Assembly: GCA_937868145.1 (NCBI GenBank)
Contig: CALMMH010000562.1
Coordinates: 1-5,346 of the forward strand
DNA: 5,346 nt
Direction: 5' to 3'
Source: an uncultured Phycisphaerales bacterium
GTDB lineage: Bacteria > Planctomycetota > Phycisphaerae > Sedimentisphaerales > Anaerobacaceae
Within the stretch, counting starts at the first letter, position 1; every line of letters starts with the position of its first letter. The position numbers were made by a program, and so were the translations under genes. A model generated the notes under the pieces. The model did no database searches and was not told the DNA's origin. It saw nothing but the letters and a program-made list of their open reading frames with translations. Below, piece after piece: positions 1 to 5,346 of the stretch.

Positions 1-380
1 CTGGCGATCAGTGATAGCACGCGAACCTTCTTATCGAGGGTGTCGGCCCGCCGCCACAATTCCTGGGCGATGACGGCGTCGTCGAGCCATGCGGTTGCGA
101 CCGCCCAGCCCTCGGGAGTCCGTCCGAAGAACAGGGGCGCGGGCGAATTGACCCGCCGGGTCTCCAATTGCCTGAGGCCTCGCCACTCGCGCAGGGCGTG
201 GTATCGAGCCTTGCCGAATTTCGCGAAGACTTTCACCACGATCCGTCGGCTCTCCCAGGTCGCGTCGTAGACCATGCGGGTCCTGCCCAGGGCCCGCATC
301 ACATCGCGGCAGACGACTTCCGCACACTCGCCCGCCTGCGAGGCCATTCTGATTGTCAACGTGAAAGGGGGGGTGTCCAT
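1..380 (-). CDS. Lipopolysaccharide kinase (Kdo/WaaP)-like protein, N-terminal part only
   Basis: I translated this frame by hand. It opens at ATG 378-380 and runs open to the window edge, giving 126 residues and no stop. The sequence looks like the N-lobe of the Kdo/WaaP kinase family, which uses ATP to phosphorylate Kdo or inner-core heptose on the inner face of the membrane. Visible elements are a TRMVYDATW strand pair (34-42), a VVKVF strand with the probable ATP-binding lysine K50, an REWRGLRQL helix with the probable partner glutamate E65, and an SPAPLFFG turn (79-86) typical of the hinge approach. The catalytic loop and metal-binding Asp lie off the window, so activity cannot be judged. 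The start is 15 bases after the lpxI stop and in the same frame, with no clear Shine-Dalgarno, so it is probably read in the same transcript as lpxD-lpxI. M12 (345-347) is an alternative start. A seven-C run covers codons 3 to 5. A more general protein-kinase-like fold is the main alternative. Confidence 0.75.
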   Translation of the reverse strand, partial: MDTPPFTLTIRMASQAGECAEVVCRDVMRALGRTRMVYDATWESRRIVVKVFAKFGKARYHALREWRGLRQLETRRVNSPAPLFFGRTPEGWAVATAWLDDAVIAQELWRRADTLDKKVRVLSLIA

Positions 381-395
381 GGCGCTGCCGCTCGT

Positions 396-1280
396 TTAGG
401 GGCGCTCCTGTGCGGCCCGGATTCCAACCACCGCGATGCCCAACTGGTTGGCCAGATCCAGGGTTTGCGGCTTGTCGAGAATCAGCGTCTTTCCCGCTTC
501 GATCACCAGGCACGCGCAGCCGCCGGCGGCCAGGTCGCGGATCGTTTCGGGTCCCACGCAAGGCACGTCGAACCGCATGTCCTGTTTCGGCTTGGCGGTC
601 TTGATCAGGGTCCAGCCTCCGGCTTTGCAGAATTGGCCGGCCCGTTTGATCATCTCGGCAGTGCCCTCGATCGCCTCGACTGCGATTACCTCTCGCTCCT
701 TGACGGCAATCGCCTGGCCGATATCGAGCTCGCCGAGCTTTTTGGCCAGCGGCCAGCCGAACTCGATGTCGTGCTCGACCTGAGCCGGCGGCTTGCGCCG
801 GGTCATCACGCCCGCTTCGGCGAGGGAATCCTGGCAATACATGGTTGAATTCTCCAAAACAACGCCGCCGGCGGCCAGCTCATCCGCCAGCGCCGACAAC
901 AGGGTGTCCGTCTGTATGCTCTTGCCTCGCAGCCGCCAGTAGAAGATCCGGAAGGCCCGCCAGTCCGGCAAGTACTGCAGGATCCGCCAGGGCGTAAACA
1001 GGTGCGATTTGGTCACGCGTCCGACCATGATGGCCCTCGTGACGCCGTGCCGGCGGAGGTTCCGCAGCCAACTGCCCGGACGGGCGACCGCAACGGGATG
1101 GAACACGTCCACCTCCGCGGCCAGCGGTTCATCGACGTAGCCTGTCAATCCGACGCAGATGACCTTCAGGCCGTGACGTCGGGCCCCGGCGGCGACCAGG
1201 AACGGGAGCCTGCCGCCTCCGGCGATCAGGCCGACCACGTCCGGCTCAGCGACGGCTGGGTTGCATCGGTCTATGTTCAC
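396..1280 (-). CDS. lpxI: UDP-2,3-diacylglucosamine pyrophosphatase LpxI
   Basis: This is a complete 294-residue LpxI (former DUF1009 family), the usual family length. LpxI hydrolyses UDP-2,3-diacylglucosamine to lipid X plus UMP at the cytoplasmic membrane, the fourth step of lipid A synthesis, in bacteria that lack LpxH. Family signatures are GLIAGGGRLP (17-26) at the N-domain nucleotide-binding turn, MVGRVTKSHLF (85-95), DTLLSALADELAAGG (125-139), then in the C-terminal domain VKEREVIAVEAIEGT (193-207) and QDMRFDVPCVG (233-243). This last acidic stretch probably holds the catalytic Asp known from the Caulobacter enzyme, but I cannot say which of D234 or D238 it is. The start is GTG (1278-1280), which overlaps the lpxD stop as GTGA and is preceded by AGGA at a six-base spacing. 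The N-terminal 16 residues before the core strand make this start plausible. The overlap implies translational coupling, so LpxI output follows LpxD. The TAA stop is at 396-398. Confidence 0.95.
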   Translation of the reverse strand: MNIDRCNPAVAEPDVVGLIAGGGRLPFLVAAGARRHGLKVICVGLTGYVDEPLAAEVDVFHPVAVARPGSWLRNLRRHGVTRAIMVGRVTKSHLFTPWRILQYLPDWRAFRIFYWRLRGKSIQTDTLLSALADELAAGGVVLENSTMYCQDSLAEAGVMTRRKPPAQVEHDIEFGWPLAKKLGELDIGQAIAVKEREVIAVEAIEGTAEMIKRAGQFCKAGGWTLIKTAKPKQDMRFDVPCVGPETIRDLAAGGCACLVIEAGKTLILDKPQTLDLANQLGIAVVGIRAAQERP

Positions 1281-2410
1281 TCGGCATCCTGTGGTTCGAC
1301 CGAGCCGGCGGGCCGGGCTTGAGAATCGTCAGTGAGGTCGTGTTCGCCGGCGGGTCCGTTGAGGGCGGCGGTCAGCTTCTCCAGTTGGCTTTGCAGGCTG
1401 CGGATATCCTGCCGCATCTGGGGTAGATAGGGAATCATGGCGTACGCGCGCCTGGCGTGGCTCACGTCGATTGCCGGCGCTCCGGCGACGGTCTCGCCGT
1501 CCGGGATGCTGTTGATGACGCCGGCCTGGGCTCCGATGGTCACGTTGTTGCCGATCTTGATATGGCCGACGACGCCGACCTGGCCGCCGAGGACGCAGTG
1601 GTGGCCGAGGGTCGCCGAGCCGGCGATGCCGACTTGCGCGACGATCAGACTGTGCGGGCCGACCCGGGCGCCGTGTCCGATGGTCACCAGGTCGCCCACT
1701 TTGCTGCCGCGGCCGACGACCGTTTCCCCAAGCGTGCCTCGCTCGATGCTGCACGAGGCCCCGATCTCCACGTCGTCCTCGAGAACCACCGTGCCGATCT
1801 GCGGGATCTTGTGGTGGACGCCGTCGTGCGTGGCGAAGCCGAATCCGTCGGATCCGATCGTCGCATTGGCATGGATAATGACGCGGCTGCCCACCCGGCA
1901 GTCCTCATAAACGACCGTGTTGGCCTCGATCACGGTCCCGTCGCCGATCTGCGTCCCCTGGCCGATGTAGACGCAGGGGTAGATCACGCATCCGTTGCCG
2001 ATGCGGACGTCGTCCGCGAGGGTCACGAAGTCGTGAATGTGACAGTCGGTTCCGATCTTGGCGCTGGGGGCGATGTTGGCTCGCGGACTGATGCCGACGG
2101 CCTTATGTCGGCGATGGCCGTACAGGAGCACCAGGACCTGGGTGAAGGCGAAGTAGGGGTCCTTGGCCACCAGCAAGGGCACGCGGACTCCCGTCATCTC
2201 CCGGCCGACGATGACGGCGCCGGCCTCGGTGGTCTCCAGCTGCCGTTCGTATTTGCGGTTGGCCAGGAAGGTGATGTCGCCCCGGCCGGCTTCGCTCAGC
2301 GTTGCGGCTGCGTGGATGACGGTGTCCGGATCTCCGTAGACGCGCCCGCCGACATGGTCGGCGATTTCACGCAACGTTCGTTCTTGACTGGAGCTGCTCA
2401 TCGAATCCAT
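1277..2410 (-). CDS. lpxD: UDP-3-O-acylglucosamine N-acyltransferase LpxD
   Basis: LpxD transfers a 3-hydroxyacyl chain from acyl carrier protein to the free 2-amine of UDP-3-O-acylglucosamine, the third step of lipid A synthesis, as a cytoplasmic homotrimer. The 377-residue protein shows the family order: an N-terminal uridine-binding domain (about 10-100, with GDITFLANRKY at 44-54), a left-handed beta helix of hexapeptide repeats (about 105-315), and a C-terminal helix pair (about 316-350). The probable catalytic His is H246 in TIGHGARVG, and H283 in VVGHIKIG matches the second conserved His. IGSDGFGFA (185-193) is also diagnostic. The last 26 or so residues form a polar, probably disordered tail. 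An in-frame TGA at 2414-2416 leaves only ATG 2408-2410 or ATG 2399-2401 (M4) as starts; neither has a strong Shine-Dalgarno. Oddities are IGHG where many LpxDs have IAHN, and ERG (223-225) in place of the common DRG. The gene has its own upstream promoter and is coupled to lpxI. Confidence 0.96.
   Translation of the reverse strand: MDSMSSSSQERTLREIADHVGGRVYGDPDTVIHAAATLSEAGRGDITFLANRKYERQLETTEAGAVIVGREMTGVRVPLLVAKDPYFAFTQVLVLLYGHRRHKAVGISPRANIAPSAKIGTDCHIHDFVTLADDVRIGNGCVIYPCVYIGQGTQIGDGTVIEANTVVYEDCRVGSRVIIHANATIGSDGFGFATHDGVHHKIPQIGTVVLEDDVEIGASCSIERGTLGETVVGRGSKVGDLVTIGHGARVGPHSLIVAQVGIAGSATLGHHCVLGGQVGVVGHIKIGNNVTIGAQAGVINSIPDGETVAGAPAIDVSHARRAYAMIPYLPQMRQDIRSLQSQLEKLTAALNGPAGEHDLTDDSQARPAGSVEPQDAE
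1287..1290 (-). promoter_or_regulatory. Shine-Dalgarno for lpxI inside lpxD
   Basis: AGGA on the minus strand lies six bases before the GTG start of lpxI, inside the last codons of lpxD. It is the clearest ribosome binding site in the window and decides the GTG at 1278-1280 as the lpxI start. Ribosomes finishing lpxD would be placed directly over it. Confidence 0.6.
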
Positions 2411-2451
2411 CTGTCACAGGTTTCACATTGTTGGTACGTGTCAAGCCCCCT

Positions 2452-2479
2452 ATGATACTCGTCGCAGGTTGGCAGTCAA
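2452..2479 (-). promoter_or_regulatory. Sigma70-type promoter of the lpxD-lpxI-kinase unit
   Basis: TTGACT (2474-2479) is a 5/6 match to the -35 consensus and TATCAT (2452-2457) a 5/6 match to the -10 consensus, separated by 16 bases. Transcription would start near 2445, giving a leader of about 35 bases before lpxD. The -35 box overlaps an 8-base perfect palindrome TCAATTGA (2476-2483), and a second CAATTG lies at 2504-2509; either could be an operator half-site, but this is weak. A perfect TTGACA at 2439-2444 has no good -10 box at 16-18 bases and is probably not used. Confidence 0.6.
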
Positions 2480-2484
2480 TTGAG

Positions 2485-2507
2485 ATTGCCCGGTCGGTCA
2501 GAGCAAT
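2485..2507 (-). terminator. Possible hairpin after the GT9 gene
   Basis: Arms ATTGCTC (2501-2507) and GGGCAAT (2485-2491) can pair over 7 bp with one G-T wobble, with the 9-base loop TGACCGACC. It begins 14 bases after the glycosyltransferase stop and sits just before the lpxD promoter, where a transcript end would be expected. It has no following T-run, so it is not a classic intrinsic terminator. It could instead be a 3'-end stabiliser or chance. Confidence 0.25.
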
Positions 2508-2521
2508 TGTGGGAAACCCCG

Positions 2522-3574
2522 TCAGAACGCCAGATGGTCGAGCACGACCTCTTGCAGTTCGAGAGACGCCTTCTCTGCGAAGGTCTCCCCTTGGCCCTGG
2601 ACGACGGCGACCCGCGGGCCCAGAGGCTGATAGATCGCCGGATCGGTCGGGCCGAACAAGACGATGGTCCGCAATCCCATGCCGGCGGCCAGATGCGTCA
2701 CCCCGCTGTCGTTGCCGACGAAGGCGTCGGCGCAACTGAGCAGGCCCACGACCTGCGGCAGGGATAAATGAGCGACGCACCGGGTCACGCCGTGAATCTG
2801 CACTTTTTCCGACGGACGCAGTCTCTCGACCTCGGCCGGGCCGAGCAGGAACAGCACCTCGACGTCGGGGCCTCGCAGGGCCCGCGTGATGTTCAGGAAG
2901 TTCTCCAGATGCCAGCATTTTTTCTGGCCGCCGCTGCCGGGCTGAATCACGACAAGACGCTTGGACAGATCGATGCCCGCCTGCTCCAGGATCTCGACGC
3001 CCAGGTCCCGATCAGCCTGGCCGACCCGGATCTGGACGCTCTTGGGATCCACCCGGGCCTTCTCCAACGGCAGACCGCTCTGGCGGGCAAAGTGCTCGGT
3101 GTAGGTCTCGGCGATATGCTGCCGGACGTTCTGCAGGGGTTTCAACGGCAGCGTGACCACTTCTGCGCTGTGGCTGCAATTCGTCGTGAAGATGAGGTTC
3201 TGCTCGAAGTCGCTCCCCGGCTCGCCCAGAAACGTGATGATCCACGAGTAGCCGGAAAACAGGTGGATAAGCGGATCCTGGTCGGCCAAGTCGAACCGGG
3301 TCGATTCGACGAACAACCTGTGCAACTCGATCGAGTCGATGGCTCGGATGCCGTCCACGCAGCTTCGCCCGGGCAGGATGCCGACATATTCGGCGTGGCC
3401 GACGAGATCGACTCCTCCCAGATTGAGAGCCTCCTTGACCAATCTCACCAGAGGCAGCGTCAGAATACAGTCGCCCAAGGCGCCGGGCTGCAAGATCACG
3501 GCGCGTTGAGCTTCCTTGGCCAGCTGGGCGCCTCTGGCTTCCAGCATACTCAGAATGTCGTCCTCGGCCTGCAT
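2522..3574 (-). CDS. Glycosyltransferase family 9 (heptosyltransferase-type)
   Basis: This is a GT-B fold transferase of family GT9, which moves ADP-heptose or a related sugar onto Kdo-lipid A or core oligosaccharide at the inner face of the membrane. Numbering is from ATG 3572-3574 (350 residues, normal family length). VILQPGALGD (26-35) is the N-domain first strand and loop where the acceptor and base sit. In the C-terminal domain, IQPGSGGQKKCW (210-221) and GNDSGVTHLAAG (287-298) form the nucleotide-sugar site; K218 or K219, D289 and H294 match the positions used for ADP-heptose in WaaC. FGPTDP (307-312) follows. The sugar and acceptor cannot be told from sequence. The frame is closed by a TAA at 3584-3586, so only TTG 3581-3583, ATG 3574 or ATG 3547 can start it. 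I prefer 3574 because the promoter -10 box covers the TTG. There is no Shine-Dalgarno. A hairpin and a new promoter separate it from lpxD. Confidence 0.9.
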   Translation of the reverse strand: MQAEDDILSMLEARGAQLAKEAQRAVILQPGALGDCILTLPLVRLVKEALNLGGVDLVGHAEYVGILPGRSCVDGIRAIDSIELHRLFVESTRFDLADQDPLIHLFSGYSWIITFLGEPGSDFEQNLIFTTNCSHSAEVVTLPLKPLQNVRQHIAETYTEHFARQSGLPLEKARVDPKSVQIRVGQADRDLGVEILEQAGIDLSKRLVVIQPGSGGQKKCWHLENFLNITRALRGPDVEVLFLLGPAEVERLRPSEKVQIHGVTRCVAHLSLPQVVGLLSCADAFVGNDSGVTHLAAGMGLRTIVLFGPTDPAIYQPLGPRVAVVQGQGETFAEKASLELQEVVLDHLAF

Positions 3575-3582
3575 CGCCGACA

Positions 3583-3611
3583 ATTATATCGGGCCGCCGC
3601 CGCGGGCTCAA
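3583..3611 (-). promoter_or_regulatory. Sigma70-type promoter of the GT9 gene, next to its start codon
   Basis: TTGAGC (3606-3611) and a perfect TATAAT (3583-3588) are separated by exactly 17 bases. The spacer is almost all G and C, unusual for a strong constitutive promoter. A start site seven bases after the -10 falls near 3576, only one to three bases before ATG 3574, so the transcript would be leaderless or nearly so. The -35 hexamer is part of an 8-base direct repeat whose other copy (3629-3636) covers the stop codon of the upstream gene. Confidence 0.65.
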
Positions 3612-3632
3612 TGGGTAATCCACGCAAGGGGC

Positions 3633-5346
3633 TCAACGGGGCCCGGGGGCGACGTCCTGATAGGCGGCGTCGGCGCCTGCCATGCGGAATTCGTCGTGGT
3701 AGAGCACCCGCCGGGTTACGGCGTCGCTGTTTCTGCCGGGATCGCCCCAGCCTTTGTACAGGCCCATCTTGAAAAACGGGCCGCTGGCGTCGTTGTAGGC
3801 GTTGGGTCCGTCTTGATCGACGACGAGCTGGCCGTCCTTCCAGATCTTCAGGAACCCGTCGGATTCGTACGACCATTTGACGTGCACGACCCAGTCCGTC
3901 CAGACGCCCCGTTCGTATTCGCCCAGATCGTATTCGCGGACTCCGCCGTATTCCCGCTTGCCGCTTTCGAATGTGTTCCTCTTGGCGTCCCAGCGATTTA
4001 CCCAGCCCCACCGGCCGTTGGTCGTGGACAGCGCCAGGACCGGGTTTCGCCACTTTTCGCCCAAATCGGCGTCGGGCGCAGCATGCCATTGGGCGACGAT
4101 CTCCCAAATCCGGTCGGGAACGTAATCCTCCGGCAGGAGAATGCTGAAGCCGTACCAGTACTCCTTGCCGAGCTCGGTCCGCGGGCCCTGGACCTCCGTG
4201 CGGTCGGGGTAGCGGTCCTTGTTTCTGTCAAGCGAGGCCTTCATCGCTCCAGTTCCTGCGCGGGCACGGTCGGCGACTCGGGCCGGGGAGTTGCCTGAGA
4301 TCTTCCAGCCCCCGAGATCGTCGCTGTCGAAGGTGCTGCGAAAGAGCAAGACGCGCTCGTTCCGTGGGGGGACCAGTCTGACGACCCGCAGAGCGATGTC
4401 ATCGACGTACGTCGGCGGCTGGAGCGTGCGGACGCCGCCTTCGTGCTGAAAAGGCTCGGCCTTGTCGGTCTGACCCGTCTTGGTGTTCAGCCATTCCGCT
4501 CCGTATTCGCCCGACGGCAAATCGAGGGCGAGTTCCGTCAGGCCGCTGCCATTCACATAGACCGCGTAGGCCTGTCCGGGTTCGGCGAGCACGCGGGCCG
4601 TGATTTCCTTGGGCAGGGCGGTCTTGACCACCGAATCATCCGGCTTCATCCGGACGAAATCGAATCGATGGATGAAGTCTTTGAGAATTCTCAGTTGACT
4701 CTGCAGCTCGGGTCCGCCGCCGCCGGGGGCGTTGATCTTGTTGCTGCCGTCCTCGTGTCCGACCGCGAACGAATAGTCCAGGTTGCTGTAGACGGCGCCG
4801 CCGACAATGATGAAATCCCAGCCCTCCAGCCGGTAGGGTTTGACGCGATCGTCGCCGGCGAACCCCGTCTCGTCGTCCGCGATGACCCGGTTGAGCCCGT
4901 AATTCTCCGCCACCGTGACCGGCGGCTTGGCGTAATGGAAGTTGAAGATCGACACGTGGGGGTCGGGGTTCTCGATCTTCTGCGTGTTGTTGGCGATGTT
5001 CTGGGCGATGAGATGCTTGTGTTCGAAACCTGCCTCGGCTGTCGCGATCACCTCGGCGATATGGGCCTGCCAGTCCAGGGTTACGCCGCCGAAGTAGGGC
5101 TCGTTGCAGATCTCATAGTAGAGATTGTCGAAGCCCTTCAACGCTTCGACGATCCGCCGGACCATCACGTCCTGCACAGCCAGCAACTTGGGGTGCTTGA
5201 GCGTGTAGACCTCGGTCCGGGGCATGTCGCCGATCCCGTTGATGTTGTTGCGGACGTTCATGGGACTCAGATCCCACATCGAGTCTTCGTAGAACGGGCA
5301 GAACAGCACGAACTCGACGACGATGCCTCGCCGGCCCGCGGCGGCT
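3633..5346 (-). CDS. Multidomain glycoside hydrolase / polysaccharide lyase fusion, N-terminus cut off
   Basis: The frame is open to the window edge and ends at TGA 3633-3635, showing 570 residues; the GTG at 5307-5309 is almost surely an internal Val, since the residues before it (GRRGIVVEFV) continue a barrel strand. Visible residues 1 to about 235 look like the second half of a clan GH-A type TIM barrel: YYEICNEPYF (76-85) with probable acid/base E82, and DDETGF (157-162) with probable nucleophile E159. Residues about 240-325 form a small beta-sandwich (GEYGAEWLNTKTG) like the C-terminal domains that follow such barrels. From about 332 to the end is a jelly-roll domain resembling heparin lyase I family proteins: PRTELGKEYWYGFSILLPED (388-407), QWH with H421, VHVKWS, DGFLKIWKDG, and FKMGLY with K526 and Y530 in the K-x3-Y spacing of the catalytic pair. 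It is probably exported, but any signal peptide is off the window. The substrate is unknown; an acidic plant, algal or host polysaccharide is a guess. The lyase domain may only bind sugar. Confidence 0.8.
   Translation of the reverse strand, partial: AAAGRRGIVVEFVLFCPFYEDSMWDLSPMNVRNNINGIGDMPRTEVYTLKHPKLLAVQDVMVRRIVEALKGFDNLYYEICNEPYFGGVTLDWQAHIAEVIATAEAGFEHKHLIAQNIANNTQKIENPDPHVSIFNFHYAKPPVTVAENYGLNRVIADDETGFAGDDRVKPYRLEGWDFIIVGGAVYSNLDYSFAVGHEDGSNKINAPGGGGPELQSQLRILKDFIHRFDFVRMKPDDSVVKTALPKEITARVLAEPGQAYAVYVNGSGLTELALDLPSGEYGAEWLNTKTGQTDKAEPFQHEGGVRTLQPPTYVDDIALRVVRLVPPRNERVLLFRSTFDSDDLGGWKISGNSPARVADRARAGTGAMKASLDRNKDRYPDRTEVQGPRTELGKEYWYGFSILLPEDYVPDRIWEIVAQWHAAPDADLGEKWRNPVLALSTTNGRWGWVNRWDAKRNTFESGKREYGGVREYDLGEYERGVWTDWVVHVKWSYESDGFLKIWKDGQLVVDQDGPNAYNDASGPFFKMGLYKGWGDPGRNSDAVTRRVLYHDEFRMAGADAAYQDVAPGPR

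Noticed and set aside
31..837. Minus-strand open frame overlapping lpxI and the kinase-like gene in a shifted frame
   Set aside because: The translation is arginine- and glycine-rich without motifs, while the other frame gives conserved LpxI and a kinase-like N-lobe.
2414..2428. CRP-like site in the lpxD leader
   Set aside because: TGTGA occurs twice but as a direct repeat four bases apart, not the inverted TGTGA-N6-TCACA arrangement, and it lies downstream of the predicted start site.
1457..2455. Long plus-strand open frame antisense to lpxD
   Set aside because: It lies opposite a clear LpxD, its translation has no recognisable domain and is rich in D, A, V and G as expected for the antisense of a GC-rich gene.
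3626..3650. Possible terminator hairpin at the end of the hydrolase/lyase gene
   Set aside because: Only a four-base GGGC/GCCC stem forms, it includes the stop codon itself, and no T-run follows.
2768..3772. Long plus-strand open frame antisense to the GT9 gene and crossing into the lyase gene
   Set aside because: It spans two well-supported genes and an intergenic promoter on the other strand, and shows no family motif; it is a shadow of GC-rich codon use.
5307..5309. GTG as the true start of the hydrolase/lyase gene
   Set aside because: The frame is open upstream to the window edge and encodes a plausible barrel strand just before it; the barrel would be missing its first half if translation began here.

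Overview
The window is GC-rich DNA (roughly 60% or more by eye). It holds five protein genes, all on the minus strand and tightly packed. Three are intact: lpxI, lpxD and a family 9 glycosyltransferase. One gene is cut at each edge of the window. No RNA gene, CRISPR array, insertion sequence or other mobile element was seen. Because every gene reads right to left, the order of transcription runs from high to low coordinates.

Layout in transcription order: (1) 5346-3633 is the C-terminal 570 residues of a large carbohydrate-active protein. It joins a TIM-barrel glycoside hydrolase-like domain, a small beta-sandwich and a heparin-lyase-I-like polysaccharide lyase domain. (2) A 49-57 base gap carries a good sigma70-type promoter whose -10 box lies almost on the start of the next gene. 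(3) 3574-2522 encodes a GT9 (heptosyltransferase-type) glycosyltransferase. (4) A 111-base gap holds a possible hairpin and then a second sigma70-type promoter. (5) 2410-1277 is lpxD. (6) 1280-396 is lpxI, which overlaps lpxD by GTGA. (7) 380-1 is the first 126 residues of a Kdo/WaaP-type lipopolysaccharide kinase-like protein, 15 bases after lpxI.

Functionally, the left two thirds is an outer-membrane lipopolysaccharide cluster. LpxD adds the second pair of acyl chains to UDP-acylglucosamine, LpxI hydrolyses the resulting UDP-diacylglucosamine to lipid X, a GT9 enzyme would add a core or surface sugar, and the WaaP-like protein would phosphorylate lipid A, Kdo or the inner core. The organism is therefore a diderm with LPS that uses LpxI rather than LpxH for the fourth Raetz step. 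The high GC, the hydrolase-lyase fusion and the dispersed lpx layout (no fabZ, lpxA or lpxB neighbours) suggest Planctomycetota (for example Phycisphaerae) or a PVC relative. This taxonomic call is inference.

The most interesting points are the fused hydrolase/lyase architecture, the apparently leaderless GT9 transcript, the translational coupling of lpxD-lpxI with an LPS-kinase-like gene, and a 7-C run just inside the kinase gene. I see no convincing evidence for a wholly new system; most of the window is recognisable envelope and polysaccharide biology.
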